A stretch of 41,441 nt of DNA from Fermentibacter danicus (lineage in GTDB: Bacteria > Fermentibacterota > Fermentibacteria > Fermentibacterales > Fermentibacteraceae): the NCBI GenBank assembly GCA_001618615.1, contig LKHB01000204.1, forward strand, positions 1-41,441. The letters run 5' to 3'. A model generated the notes under the pieces. That model made no database searches. It was not told where the DNA came from and saw only the letters and a program-made list of their open reading frames with translations. The position numbers and the translations under genes were made by a program. This document shows, one piece after another, positions 27,054 to 35,582 of this stretch. Numbering within the stretch: the stretch's first letter is position 1; every line of letters starts with the position of its first letter.

Positions 27054-27715
27054 TGGGAAAGGTCATCGAGGTCCTCGGCCAGTCCGACTTCGTTACGACG
27101 CTGATCCTGATAACGATACTCATCCTCTCCGTAGGGTCGTGGGCCGTCGCCATCGCCAAGCTGAGGGAGTTCAGGAAGGTGCTCAGCTCCTCCAGGCTCT
27201 TCATGGACGCTCTCAGGACGACGGGGAAACCTCCCGGGGGCGACTTCTGGAGCCGCAGCCGCGAGATAGGCCCGCTTGCGCGCATGTACGCCGAAGCCGG
27301 ACATTTCCTGCAGCGGAGGTCTGATGCCGGCATAACCGGATCGCTCGACGCGGACGAGGCCGGTCTTCTCAGATCCTCGCTCGAGCGCGAGGCCGGAGAG
27401 GATCTCGCCGAACGCGAGAGAAACATCGGGTTCCTGGCCACGGTGACGTCGATCTCCCCGCTGCTGGGCCTCCTCGGCACGGTCTGGGGCATACTCACTA
27501 GCTTCATCGGCATGAAGGAGTACGGAACGGCGGACCTCAGCGTCATCGGGGCAGGGGTGGCCAACGCCCTCACCACTACGGTCGCCGGTCTCCTCGCGGC
27601 CATACCCGCCAACATCTTCCACAACTTCGTCGTAGGAAGGATCAATTCTCTCGCCGGCGACATGGACAGATTCCTCTCCGAGCTCGTCGACGTTTGCAGG
27701 CGGGGTTCGCTGTGA
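27053..27715 (+). CDS. tolQ: TolQ / ExbB-type proton channel subunit
   Basis: Inner-membrane subunit of the TolQR motor that uses the proton gradient to drive TolA. The 220-residue protein has three membrane segments: LILITILILSVGSWAVAI near the start, IGFLATVTSISPLLGLLGTVWGIL, and VANALTTTVAGLLAAIPANI, the last two being the MotA/TolQ/ExbB core. ATG codons at 27050 and 27053 overlap the ridA stop; 27053 has better spacing from GGGAGG. It overlaps tolR by four bases (GTGA). TolQ rather than ExbB is chosen because tolB and pal follow. Confidence 0.93.
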   Translation: MGKVIEVLGQSDFVTTLILITILILSVGSWAVAIAKLREFRKVLSSSRLFMDALRTTGKPPGGDFWSRSREIGPLARMYAEAGHFLQRRSDAGITGSLDADEAGLLRSSLEREAGEDLAERERNIGFLATVTSISPLLGLLGTVWGILTSFIGMKEYGTADLSVIGAGVANALTTTVAGLLAAIPANIFHNFVVGRINSLAGDMDRFLSELVDVCRRGSL

Positions 27716-28131
27716 TAAGGCCCACCCGGTACAGCCAGTTCTCGACGATAAACGTGACCAACCTGGTGGACGTCACGATGACCCTTCTCGTCGTGTTCAT
27801 GCTGGCGGGTCCGGTCATGCACCGCAGCGTCGACATCCGCCCTCCCGCGAGCGATCAGGGCAGGATCATCCAGCGGCTCGACCCGGGAACCTCGCTCGTG
27901 GTCGAGGTGGACTCCCTGGGCAACATCTATGTGGCGGGGGAGCCCGTCGCCATGAACGAACTCGCCCTTCTCGCCGAGGCTGCGGTCTCGTCCGGTCGCA
28001 CGGAGGCGTTCGTCCGGGCGGACGGGTCCGCCAGGTACGAGGCGGTGGCCGCAACCCTCACCGAACTCCGCAGGGGCGGCTACGAGAGCGTAGGTCTCGT
28101 CCAGGAGTCCGTGGCCGGAGTGGAACGGTGA
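27712..28131 (+). CDS. tolR: TolR / ExbD-type channel subunit
   Basis: Single-span inner-membrane partner of TolQ. The 139-residue protein has a short cytoplasmic lead, then the membrane helix NLVDVTMTLLVVFMLAGP containing the conserved proton-carrying aspartate (D23-equivalent in VDVTMTLL). A periplasmic domain ends in a segment like the ExbD/TolR signature (RADGSARYEAVAATLTEL). The start is GTG 27712 overlapping tolQ. An upstream in-frame TTG would extend into tolQ and is less likely. Confidence 0.93.
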   Translation: MIRPTRYSQFSTINVTNLVDVTMTLLVVFMLAGPVMHRSVDIRPPASDQGRIIQRLDPGTSLVVEVDSLGNIYVAGEPVAMNELALLAEAAVSSGRTEAFVRADGSARYEAVAATLTELRRGGYESVGLVQESVAGVER

Positions 28132-28847
28132 ACAGAAGCTCTCTGCTGATCTCTTCCGCCGGGCATGCCGCGGTGATACTCCTCGCTCTCCTGATGCAGG
28201 GTTTCTCCGGCAGCACGCCTCCTCTGGGCGGTGGTGACGCAGTGATGGTCGAAATGGTCACGCTGGGAACGCCAGGCCCCCCGCCGGTTCGCCCGGATGT
28301 CACGGATCGGGTTGAGCCGCAGGCTCAGGTCGAGCCGCAGGACCCGGTCGACGAAGCCGAGGATGTAGTCGAGGAACCCGTGCAGACCGAGGACATCGAA
28401 TCCCCCGTGATCGAGGAGCCTGTCCGGATCGACCCTCCCGTGGAGGACGAACGGGACAGGCAGGAGGAACCCGTTCAGCCGGACCGTACTCAGGCGGAAA
28501 GAGTCGATACTCCCGGCTCCCAGGGAGGCGGTTATGCGTCCGTCGGCGGCTCCGGAGAGGCGGGGGGAGGCGCCCCCGGTCCGGCGACATACGAGGGCAG
28601 GGTCTTTTCCGCCATAAGGCGCAATTTCCGCACTTCCGCAGTGCCGCAGCAGAGCTACCGGATCGAGGTCACGGTGAGGCCCGACGGCTCCATGCTGGTG
28701 GATACCCTCCGCAAGAGCGGAGTCGATCTCTTCGACCGGGCCGTGGAGCACGCGCTGGCCATGGCGCAGATGCCGCCCTTCCCACCCGGCAGGACCTCTC
28801 CGGCCGTCCTCAGAATAGAGTTCCTGGGCCTCTCCGAAGAGCAGTGA
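28128..28847 (+). CDS. TolA/TonB-like energy transducer
   Basis: Links the TolQR motor to the outer membrane. The 239-residue protein has an N-terminal membrane anchor SAGHAAVILLALLMQG. A long acidic proline/glutamate/valine-rich periplasmic linker (residues about 45-130) and a glycine-rich hinge follow. The C-terminal TonB/TolA domain has YEGRVFSAIRRNF, VRPDGSMLVDTLRKSG, a helix with DRAVEHAL and PPFPP. By position it is the TolA equivalent, but the short acidic linker differs from the long alanine/lysine-rich helix of E. coli TolA. GTG 28128 overlaps tolR by GTGA. Confidence 0.85.
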   Translation: MNRSSLLISSAGHAAVILLALLMQGFSGSTPPLGGGDAVMVEMVTLGTPGPPPVRPDVTDRVEPQAQVEPQDPVDEAEDVVEEPVQTEDIESPVIEEPVRIDPPVEDERDRQEEPVQPDRTQAERVDTPGSQGGGYASVGGSGEAGGGAPGPATYEGRVFSAIRRNFRTSAVPQQSYRIEVTVRPDGSMLVDTLRKSGVDLFDRAVEHALAMAQMPPFPPGRTSPAVLRIEFLGLSEEQ

Positions 28848-28866
28848 CAGGACGAAAGGAATAGCA

Positions 28867-30066
28867 GTGACGGTACTTTCCGCATTCTGCCCGATCTTGT
28901 TCTCCGCCCTGCTGGGAGGCGACTTCCTGCCGATGACGCCGATCGGATCGGATTGCCTGCCTGTAAGGATCTCTGTCGAGGGCGACCGCGACTATTCCCG
29001 TCCGGCGCTCGAACAGCTCAAGGCCGACATCGACTTCTCCGGCCTGCTCGTCTCGTCCTCCGGCGCCGATGCCCGCATCTCCGCCAGGGTGGAGTCCGCC
29101 GGATCGAGGCTCCGGCTTACCGCCGAGATCACCGCCGGAGGAGAGACCCTGATGACCCGCGAATACCGGGCTCCCGCCTCCGATCTCTTCACGATGGTCC
29201 ACGCCCTCGCCGACGACGCCGTCTTCATCCTCACGGGAGAGCAGGGGATCGCCGGCACGCGCATCGCCTTCGTGGTCAGGACCTCCGACGGATACACCCT
29301 GGCGGCGAGGGGCTTCGACCCGAGGGGGTATTCCGCACTGCTACGCGACACCTCCGTCATCACCACACCGGCCTGGAGCCCGGACGGATCGAGCATTGCG
29401 TTCACCTCGTTCCGCTCGGACAACGGCGATCTGTTCCTGTACGACATCGCCGGGGCCAGGGCGCGGAAGCTGCTCTCCAGGCAGGGCCTGAACACGACAC
29501 CCTGCTGGACGCCCGACGGCTCGAGGATCGCGCTCTCGGCCACGGCCGACGGCAATGCCGAGATATTCCTCTACTCGTGCGCATCCGGCACCGTCACCAG
29601 GCTTACCGCCAGGAACTCGATCGACACCTCCCCGACGGTCTCCCCGACCGGGCAGCAGATTGCGTTCACCAGCGATCGCGCCGGCTCCCCGCAGATCTAT
29701 GTGATGGACATCACCGGCTCCGGTACGACGAGGCTCAATTATGCTCATGGATACTGCGACAGCCCGTCCTGGTCGCCCCGGGGAGACATGATCGCCTATG
29801 CCGCGAGGGCTGGAGGATCGATTCAGATCTTCGTCTGCAGGGCCGATGGGAGCGAAGTCAGGCAGGTCACATCCAGCGGCACGCTGAACGAGGACCCCGT
29901 CTGGGGTCCGACCGGAAGGCACATCGCCTTCTCGAGCAACATGGACGGACGCAGGTCCATCTACGTTCTGGAACTCAACAGCCTCGCCGTCAGGAGGCTC
30001 ACTGAATCGGGAGAATGCTACTGTCCGACCTGGTCCCCCGCGAGAGCGGGCCAGACGACCGACTGA
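28867..30066 (+). CDS. tolB: TolB-like periplasmic beta-propeller protein
   Basis: Periplasmic partner of Pal in the Tol system. The 399-residue protein has a weak N-terminal hydrophobic signal, a TolB N-terminal domain to about residue 135, and PD40-type propeller repeats. Their cores read AWSPDGSSIAFTS, CWTPDGSRIALSA, TVSPTGQQIAFTS, SWSPRGDMIAYAA and VWGPTGRHIAFSS, with a last partial TWSP. The start is GTG 28867 after GAAAGGAATA. The signal peptide lacks an obvious basic N-region, so a different start is possible. Confidence 0.92.
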   Translation: MTVLSAFCPILFSALLGGDFLPMTPIGSDCLPVRISVEGDRDYSRPALEQLKADIDFSGLLVSSSGADARISARVESAGSRLRLTAEITAGGETLMTREYRAPASDLFTMVHALADDAVFILTGEQGIAGTRIAFVVRTSDGYTLAARGFDPRGYSALLRDTSVITTPAWSPDGSSIAFTSFRSDNGDLFLYDIAGARARKLLSRQGLNTTPCWTPDGSRIALSATADGNAEIFLYSCASGTVTRLTARNSIDTSPTVSPTGQQIAFTSDRAGSPQIYVMDITGSGTTRLNYAHGYCDSPSWSPRGDMIAYAARAGGSIQIFVCRADGSEVRQVTSSGTLNEDPVWGPTGRHIAFSSNMDGRRSIYVLELNSLAVRRLTESGECYCPTWSPARAGQTTD

Positions 30067-30077
30067 GAGGAGAGAAT

Positions 30078-30420
30078 ATGAACTGGAGGAAGGTGTCCGT
30101 TCTGCTGCCGGTGATCGTGATGGCGGCCGTACTCGTACCGGGCACGTCGGGGTGCCGCCGGGACACCGGCGACGATGGCGATTCCACCATCGTCTTCTCG
30201 TCCGACACGCTCGACTACGGCGTGTGGGANNATCGACTACAACCTGGCTCTCGGCGAGCGCCGCGCGATCATGGTGAGGGACTTCCTCGTCAACTACGGC
30301 GTGGACGCAACCCGCCTCCAGTACGTGAGCTACGGCAAGGAGAGGCCCTTCTCGACCGGCGCGGACGAGGCCTCCATGGCGCAGAACCGCAGGGCGCACT
30401 TCCGGGCCCTCCCGGAGTAG
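30078..30420 (+). CDS. pal: Peptidoglycan-associated lipoprotein Pal (interrupted by an unresolved gap)
   Basis: Outer-membrane lipoprotein that binds peptidoglycan and TolB. The N-terminal part has a hydrophobic signal VLLPVIVMAAVLVPG ending TSGC as a lipobox-like site. After the nn at 30230-30231 the frame changes and resumes with IDYNLALGERRAIMV, followed by VSYGKERPF and QNRRAHF, the second half of the OmpA-like peptidoglycan-binding domain. The first half of that domain (the FDFD to EGHxDERGT segment, perhaps 45 residues) is missing. A small assembly gap is more likely than a real deletion. ATG 30078 follows GAGAGGAG. Confidence 0.85.
30230..30231. other. Unresolved bases (nn) inside pal
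   Basis: The reading frame shifts here and the front half of the OmpA-like domain is absent. Interpreted as a short assembly gap of unknown length. Confidence 0.9.
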
Positions 30421-30426
30421 CGGCCG

Positions 30427-31101
30427 ATGCTCAGGATATCGATCCTGGCCGCTGCCGCCGTCTTCTGCGGATGTTGGGGAGGGCGGTTCATCGACATGCC
30501 GGGCCGTGTGGAGCGTATGGAGACCGGCCAGGAGCGCGTCGAGGCGACGCTTGACTCCATGGGCACGGCCATGGCCAGGCAGGAGAACCTCCTCAGAGGC
30601 CTCCAGGCCCAGTCCGGAAGCAGGACGGTCGAACTGGTCGAGCAGCTCGGAGAGCTGACCTCCGAAATGCAGACGCTCATCGGACGGATGGGCTCCACGG
30701 GTTCCGCCATGATCGCCTCGGACACCGTCCGGCGCGGCGAACAGGTGACATTCGACGAGGCGTACATGCAGTACCAGCAGAGGAGCTTCGCGACTGCATC
30801 CGAGGGCTTCATGTCGCTGATGGCGCGCAACCCGGACGGTCCGCTGGCCGACGATGCGCTGTACTACGCGGCCCTGTGCCATGAGGGCATGTCGCAGCCC
30901 CACAGGGCCATCGAGGAACTCGTGGCCGTCGCCATCATGTTCCCCGGATCGGAACGCGCCCCCGCCGCCCTGTCCAGGGCCGCGGCGATATACGGTGCGC
31001 ACGGCGCCGCGGGTGACAGACGGAGGCTGCTCGAACTGATAGTGGAAAAGTATCCCGGAACAGAGGAAGCCGTCCTGGCTAGGGACGCTCTCGGCGGCTG
31101 A
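30427..31101 (+). CDS. CpoB/YbgF-like Tol-pal lipoprotein with coiled coil and TPRs
   Basis: In E. coli the corresponding protein (CpoB/YbgF) couples the Tol system to peptidoglycan synthesis at division. The 224-residue product has a short signal ending FCGC (lipobox), so it is probably a lipoprotein. A heptad-like helical region at residues about 28-80 has ERMETGQERVEATLDSM. The C-terminal tetratricopeptide segments have FDEAYMQYQQRSFATASEGF, ADDALYYAALCHEGM and APAALSRAAAIYGAHGAAG. ATG 30427 is six bases after the pal stop. This position after pal is the standard one. Confidence 0.85.
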   Translation: MLRISILAAAAVFCGCWGGRFIDMPGRVERMETGQERVEATLDSMGTAMARQENLLRGLQAQSGSRTVELVEQLGELTSEMQTLIGRMGSTGSAMIASDTVRRGEQVTFDEAYMQYQQRSFATASEGFMSLMARNPDGPLADDALYYAALCHEGMSQPHRAIEELVAVAIMFPGSERAPAALSRAAAIYGAHGAAGDRRRLLELIVEKYPGTEEAVLARDALGG

Positions 31102-31127
31102 CGCTCCCGTCCGGGCCGGTCCGCTCT

Positions 31128-31156
31128 TTGACCGAAGCCCTCCGGTTTCGGATAAT
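31128..31156 (+). promoter_or_regulatory. Promoter for tRNA-Leu and tig
   Basis: TTGACC (31128-31133) and GATAAT (31151-31156) are separated by 17 bases, each five of six matches to consensus. Transcription would start near 31163, about 25 bases before the tRNA. With the infA promoter it suggests a TTGAC / GATAnT style in this genome. Confidence 0.7.
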
Positions 31157-31187
31157 CGAGGTCTGCCATAAGGAATCAGCAGCTCAG

Positions 31188-31272
31188 GCGAGAGTGGCGG
31201 AACCGGCAGACGCGCCAGATTTAGGATCTGGTAGGGAAACCTGTGGGGGTTCGAGTCCCCCCTCTCGCACCA
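31188..31272 (+). tRNA. tRNA-Leu (anticodon UAG)
   Basis: The acceptor stem GCGAGAG pairs with CTCTCGC and is followed by the encoded ACCA. The anticodon stem CCAGA/TCTGG encloses the loop TTTAGGA, giving UAG, which reads CUA and other CUN codons. A long variable arm before the T-arm (GGGGG-TTCGAGT-CCCCC) gives the class II shape expected for leucine. The length is 85 bases including CCA. It lies 19 bases before tig and is probably processed from the same transcript. Confidence 0.97.
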
Positions 31273-31291
31273 TCAAACAGGAATGGGAGCA

Positions 31292-32475
31292 ATGGGCTAC
31301 GAAATAATCAGCAGGGACGGCGACGGTGTGGTCGTCAGGTTCACCGCCGGTNNCCCGGATTCCGGCCGGGACACATCCCGAGGAGCATGCTCGAACAGCG
31401 GTTCGGCAACCTGATCAGGACCGAGGTGGCCGAGAGCCTGCGCGAGTCCCTCGCCGCATCGATGCTCGACGAGCAGGACTGGGTGCTGTCCGGCAAGGAT
31501 CAGTCGGGCGGGGATGCCCTCCCGGCGGAGAACGAGGATTACGTCTTCGAGCAGAAGTTCACTCTCTTCGAGCTCGAGGCCCCGGAGGGATACGACGGAC
31601 TCGCCCTCACGCTGCCGGCCTTCGACGCCGACGAAGCCGTCGAGAGGACGCTGGAGAGCGTCCAGTGGCGGCTCGTGGACTATCAGAAGGTCGACAGGGC
31701 CTCCAGGGACAAGGATCTGGTCCTGGTTCAGGCAGGCAGACCGTCCGAAGGCAGGGAGCCCGAGAAGATGGCTCTGAGGATCGGGATGGAAGATCTCGGC
31801 GCCGGCCTCGACGACCTGCTGAAGGACAGGGTTCCCGGCGACGGATTCACCGCCAGGATCGAGTTCGACAAGCCGGTGGAGGGCGCGGAGAACGGCAAGC
31901 CTACCGACTTCGAGGTGATCGAGGTCAGGGAGCCGGTCCTGCCTGCTCTGGACGACGAACTCGCCCGGAAGGCTGGCCGTTTCCAGACCATGGACGAATT
32001 CAGGGCGTCCATCAGGGAAAGGGCGGAGGCCCGCTGGAAGGTAGACAGGCGGGAGGCTCTCGAGACGCAGGCTCTCGACATCCTGCTCTCCAGAGTGGAT
32101 TTCGAGCCTCCTGCGTACATGGTGGACAACCTGGCCGGGGACTTCGCCAGGAATCTCGAAGGGGAGAGGGACGAGAACACCGACAAGGCCCTGCGCGAGA
32201 TCTCCGAGAGGAAGGTGAAGGAGTTCCTCGTCCTCAGAGCCATCGGGATGAAGGAATCCCTCGGCCCCTCTCCGGAGGAACTCGACAGGGAGACGGCCAA
32301 CGGCGGCTCCAGGTCGTCGGTGATCGACAGGATCAGGAACCGCATGACACTCGAACACATTCTGTCGAAAGCGACCGTCGAGGAGCGGAAGGAGCAACCC
32401 TCCACCACCGCAAGCGCAGGCGGCCAGGGCTGGTCCTGGCGGATCTGCGCCCCGGCCGCCCCGGCCGCCGACTGA
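31292..32475 (+). CDS. tig: Trigger factor (interrupted by an unresolved gap)
   Basis: Ribosome-bound chaperone that meets nascent chains at L23. The N-terminus MGYEIISRDGDGVVVRFTAG leads to nn at 31352-31353, after which a different frame gives FRPGHIPRSMLEQRFG, matching the ribosome-binding signature FRKGKxPxxxxxxRYG. About 24 residues between are missing. The remaining sequence follows the PPIase-like (FELEAPEGYDGLAL, VPGDGFTARIEF) and C-terminal chaperone domains (ELARKAGRFQTMDEFRASIRE, FEPPAYMVDNLAGDFARN), with an alanine/proline tail. ATG 31292 or in-frame ATG 31283 may start it; neither has ideal ribosome-binding spacing. clpP follows after 13 bases. Confidence 0.88.
31352..31353. other. 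Unresolved bases (nn) inside tig
   Basis: Frame changes across the gap and about 24 residues of the ribosome-binding domain are absent. Confidence 0.9.
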
Positions 32476-32488
32476 AGGGAGCGGGACT

Positions 32489-33076
32489 GTGTCGATAATC
32501 CCGTTTGTAGTCGAACGCGTCGGCAATACCGAGCGATCCTACGACATCTACTCCCGGCTGCTCAAGGAGAGGATCGTGTTCGTGGGCGACGTGATAACGA
32601 ACGCGAGCGCCAGCGTGGTGGTCGCCCAGCTCCTCTTCCTGGCCGGCGAGGACCCCGAACGCGACATCAACATGTACATCAACAGCCCCGGCGGAATCGT
32701 CTCGTCCGGCCTGGCCATATACGACACCATGAACTTCATAAAGCCCGACGTCGCCACATTCTGCCTCGGCTCCGCGGCCAGCATGGCGGCTCTGCTGCTC
32801 TCGGCCGGTGCGCGCGGCAAGAGGAACATCCTCCCGCACGCGAGGGTCATGCTGCACCAGCCCATGGGCGGCGTGCAGGGCCAGGCAAGCGACATCGAGA
32901 TCGAGGCCAGGGAGATCATCAAGACCCGCCACGAGCTGAACCGGATACTCGCCGACCACACCGGCCAGCCGCTGGAGAAGATCGAGATCGATACCGACAG
33001 GAACTTCTGGATGGACGCCTCGGAAGCCGTCTCCTACGGGCTCGTGGACAACATCCTGAACTCCAAGAGGCAGTGA
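32489..33076 (+). CDS. clpP: ATP-dependent Clp protease proteolytic subunit, Asn in the triad position
   Basis: Forms the proteolytic chamber of ClpXP. The 195-residue protein has the standard fold signatures INSPGGIVSSG, the nucleophile Ser98 in GSAASM and His123 in LHQPMGG. Aligning without gaps to Bacillus ClpP, the catalytic aspartate position (DTDRD) is Asn172 in DTDRNFW. Listeria ClpP1 is a known example with Asn at this position. The start is GTG 32489 after AGGGAGCGGG. The stop overlaps clpX by one base (TGATG), so chamber and unfoldase are co-translated. Confidence 0.95.
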   Translation: MSIIPFVVERVGNTERSYDIYSRLLKERIVFVGDVITNASASVVVAQLLFLAGEDPERDINMYINSPGGIVSSGLAIYDTMNFIKPDVATFCLGSAASMAALLLSAGARGKRNILPHARVMLHQPMGGVQGQASDIEIEAREIIKTRHELNRILADHTGQPLEKIEIDTDRNFWMDASEAVSYGLVDNILNSKRQ

Positions 33077-34341
33077 TGGCCAGGCCGGGCAGGTGTTCAT
33101 TCTGCAACAGGGCTGCAGGACAGGTCTCCCGGATAATCCAGGGGCCGGGAGTCAGCATCTGCGACGAGTGCATACGCTACTGCGCGGAACTCCTGGAAGA
33201 GGACAGCGCGCCCGTCGAGCCCTCCGGGGCGACGCCCGTATCCGAGCGGCCGATCCCGCCCCCGGACGAGATCAAGAGAAGGCTCGACGAGTGGGTCATC
33301 GGCCAGGAGAAGGCCAAGCGCGTTCTCTCGGTGGCGGTGTACAACCACTACAAGAGGCTCAGGGCCGCCGAGGACCCGGATGCGGACGTCGAGATCGAGA
33401 AGAGCAACATCCTCCTGCTCGGCCCCACGGGGGTCGGCAAGACCCTCCTCGCCCGCACGCTCGCCCGCATCCTCGACGTGCCGTTCGCGATCGCCGACGC
33501 CACGACGCTCACCGAGGCTGGATACGTCGGAGAGGATGTCGAGAACATACTCCTCAGGCTCCTCCAGGTGACCGGGATGGACGTGAAGCGGGCCCAGCAG
33601 GGCATCATCTACATCGACGAGATCGACAAGATCTCCCGCAAGTCTGAGAACGCCTCCATAACGAGGGACGTCTCGGGCGAGGGAGTGCAGCAGGCCCTGC
33701 TGAAGATCATCGAAGGCACCGTGGCCAGCGTCCCGCCCCAGGGCGGGCGCAAGCATCCCTACCAGGAGAACATCTCGATAGACACCACCAACATCCTCTT
33801 CATCTGCGGCGGCTCCTTCCACGGCCTGTCCGGAATCGTGGAGAAGAGACTCTCCCGGAAGAGCATCGGCTTCGGAGCGGAAGAACTGCGCAGGGGCGAC
33901 GCCAGGAACCCCGGTGGACTGAACCCGCTCGATTTCGTCGAACACCACGACCTGGTGCGCTTCGGGATCATCCCCGAGCTGGTCGGCAGGCTCCCGGTCA
34001 CGGTCGCACTCGACAACCTCGACGAGGAAGCGCTCGTCAGGGTGCTGACCGAGCCCAGGAATGCCCTGGTGAAGCAGTATTCCTATTTCTTCAAGCTCGA
34101 GGGCGTAGAGCTCGACATCTCCCGCGAAGCCCTCTTCGAGATCGCCCGCCTCGCCCTCCGGACGGAGAGCGGGGCGCGTGGACTGCGCTCCATCATGGAG
34201 AGGATTCTGCTCGAATCCATGTATTCTCTTCCGTCCGAGCGGGACTCGATCAGAAAGATCGTCGTGACGCCGGAGTGCGTGCGGGACGGTACCGGGCCCG
34301 CGAAGGTCAGGAAGCGCGCCAGGCCGCAGAGGGCGGGCTGA
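33076..34341 (+). CDS. clpX: ATP-dependent Clp protease ATP-binding subunit ClpX
   Basis: AAA+ unfoldase that feeds ClpP. The 421-residue protein has the N-terminal zinc-binding domain with C7, C10, C29 and C32, Walker A GPTGVGKT at 116-123, pore loop GYVG at 149-152, Walker B YIDEIDK at 179-185, and the RKH loop GRKHPYQE. The IGFGAEELRR region and the C-terminal sensor region GARGLRSIMERILLE are present. ATG 33076 shares a base with the clpP stop; in-frame GTG 33073 is also possible. Tig-clpP-clpX is a common bacterial order. Confidence 0.97.
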   Translation: MARPGRCSFCNRAAGQVSRIIQGPGVSICDECIRYCAELLEEDSAPVEPSGATPVSERPIPPPDEIKRRLDEWVIGQEKAKRVLSVAVYNHYKRLRAAEDPDADVEIEKSNILLLGPTGVGKTLLARTLARILDVPFAIADATTLTEAGYVGEDVENILLRLLQVTGMDVKRAQQGIIYIDEIDKISRKSENASITRDVSGEGVQQALLKIIEGTVASVPPQGGRKHPYQENISIDTTNILFICGGSFHGLSGIVEKRLSRKSIGFGAEELRRGDARNPGGLNPLDFVEHHDLVRFGIIPELVGRLPVTVALDNLDEEALVRVLTEPRNALVKQYSYFFKLEGVELDISREALFEIARLALRTESGARGLRSIMERILLESMYSLPSERDSIRKIVVTPECVRDGTGPAKVRKRARPQRAG

Positions 34342-34381
34342 AGTCCCGCCGCCGGCTCTCCGCCGCTGACTGGAGGTTGCA

Positions 34382-35582
34382 ATGCCTCTTCGGATAATCG
34401 TAGGTCTCGGCTGGGGTGACGAGGGAAAAGGGAAGATCGTCGATCATCTGGCCTCGGATGCCGACGCGGTCGCGAGGTTCTCCGGAGGCGCCAACGCCGG
34501 GCATACGGTGAAGGCCGGCGAGACCACCGTGGTCCTCCATCAGGTGCCTTCGGGCATGCTGAGACCCGGGACGGCCGGCTTCGTCGGCTCGGGATGCGTG
34601 GTGGACCCGGTGGCCATGCTCGAGGAGATAGGAACCCTGTCCTCGATCGGCTGTCCTGTCGACGACAGGCTGCATGTCGCCCATTCCGCCCACCTCGTAC
34701 ATCCCGCCTACAGGCTGATCGACGAATCCGAGGAACGCCGCCGGGGGGCCGGAGCGATCGGCACGACAGGCCGCGGAATCGGACCGGCCTATGTCCGCAA
34801 GTTCGCCAGGAGGGGAATACGCCTGGAGGATGCCTCCGACCGGGCCTCGCTCGAGGCCGCGTCCCGGGCTGCCGCCGCCGAGGCGGAAGCCGTCCTGGAT
34901 TCCGCNNGCCATGGCATCGGACGTCGGCCTCCTGATCGGCTCCATTCTCGACGAGGGCGGCACCGTGATAGCGGAGGGCGCCCAGGGAACCCTCCTGGAC
35001 CCCGACCACGGCACCTATCCGTTCGTCACGTCCGGATCGTGCACCGCGCCATACGCCTTTCAGAGCCTCGGCATAGGCCCCCTGTGCGCCGAAGTCGCCG
35101 GAGTCGTCAAGGCCTATTCCACCAGGGTAGGCGCCGGCCCGTTCCCCACCGAGCTTTCCGACGAAACCGGGGAACGGCTCCGGATCAGGGGGAACGAATA
35201 CGGTGCGACTACCGGAAGACCGCGCCGCTGCGGCTGGCTGGACGCCTTCCTCATGAGATACTCCGTGAGGGTGAACGGCTGCTCCTGGATCGCCCTCACC
35301 CTGCTCGACGTTCTCGGAGGTCTGCCCGAGCTTAAGGTGTGCACCGGATACGAGGGAATCCCCGACGGAGAGGTCAGGATGGGCAGAGGGCTCGCGCAAT
35401 GCAGGCCCGTCTACCGGACCCTGCCCGGCTGGACCGGGGACATCGCAGGCGAACGCTCATGGGACGCCCTTCCCGCCGCCGCCCGTGACTACGTCGAATT
35501 CGTCGAGAGGTTCTGCCGCGCACCGGTCCGCCTCATATCGACCGGTCCCGACAGGGACGACGTGATTGTGAGGCTGGACTGA
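34382..35582 (+). CDS. purA: Adenylosuccinate synthetase (interrupted by an unresolved gap)
   Basis: Joins IMP and aspartate using GTP, the first committed step to AMP. The N-terminal part has GLGWGDEGKGKIVDHL (P-loop-like, residues about 8-23) and the GANAGHTV and TTGRGIGPAYVRK motifs. After nn at 34906-34907 another frame gives EGAQGTLLDPDHGTYPFVTS, VKAYSTRVGAGPFPTEL, GATTGRPRRCGWLD and the C-terminal STGPDR. About 28 residues are missing at the junction compared with the family, so the frame break is probably an assembly gap. ATG 34382 follows TGGAGGTTGCA. Its stop overlaps the next gene. Confidence 0.88.
34906..34907. other. Unresolved bases (nn) inside purA
   Basis: Frame changes here and roughly 28 family residues between the helical insert and the EGAQGT block are absent. 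Confidence 0.9.

Noticed and set aside
31243..31350. An upstream extension of the tig frame through the tRNA 3' end
   Set aside because: It only appears because the true frame is broken at the nn; the segment lies over the tRNA-Leu gene and has no trigger-factor similarity.
34382..35582. purA as a frameshifted pseudogene
   Set aside because: The frame break coincides exactly with unresolved bases and both halves keep all conserved motifs.
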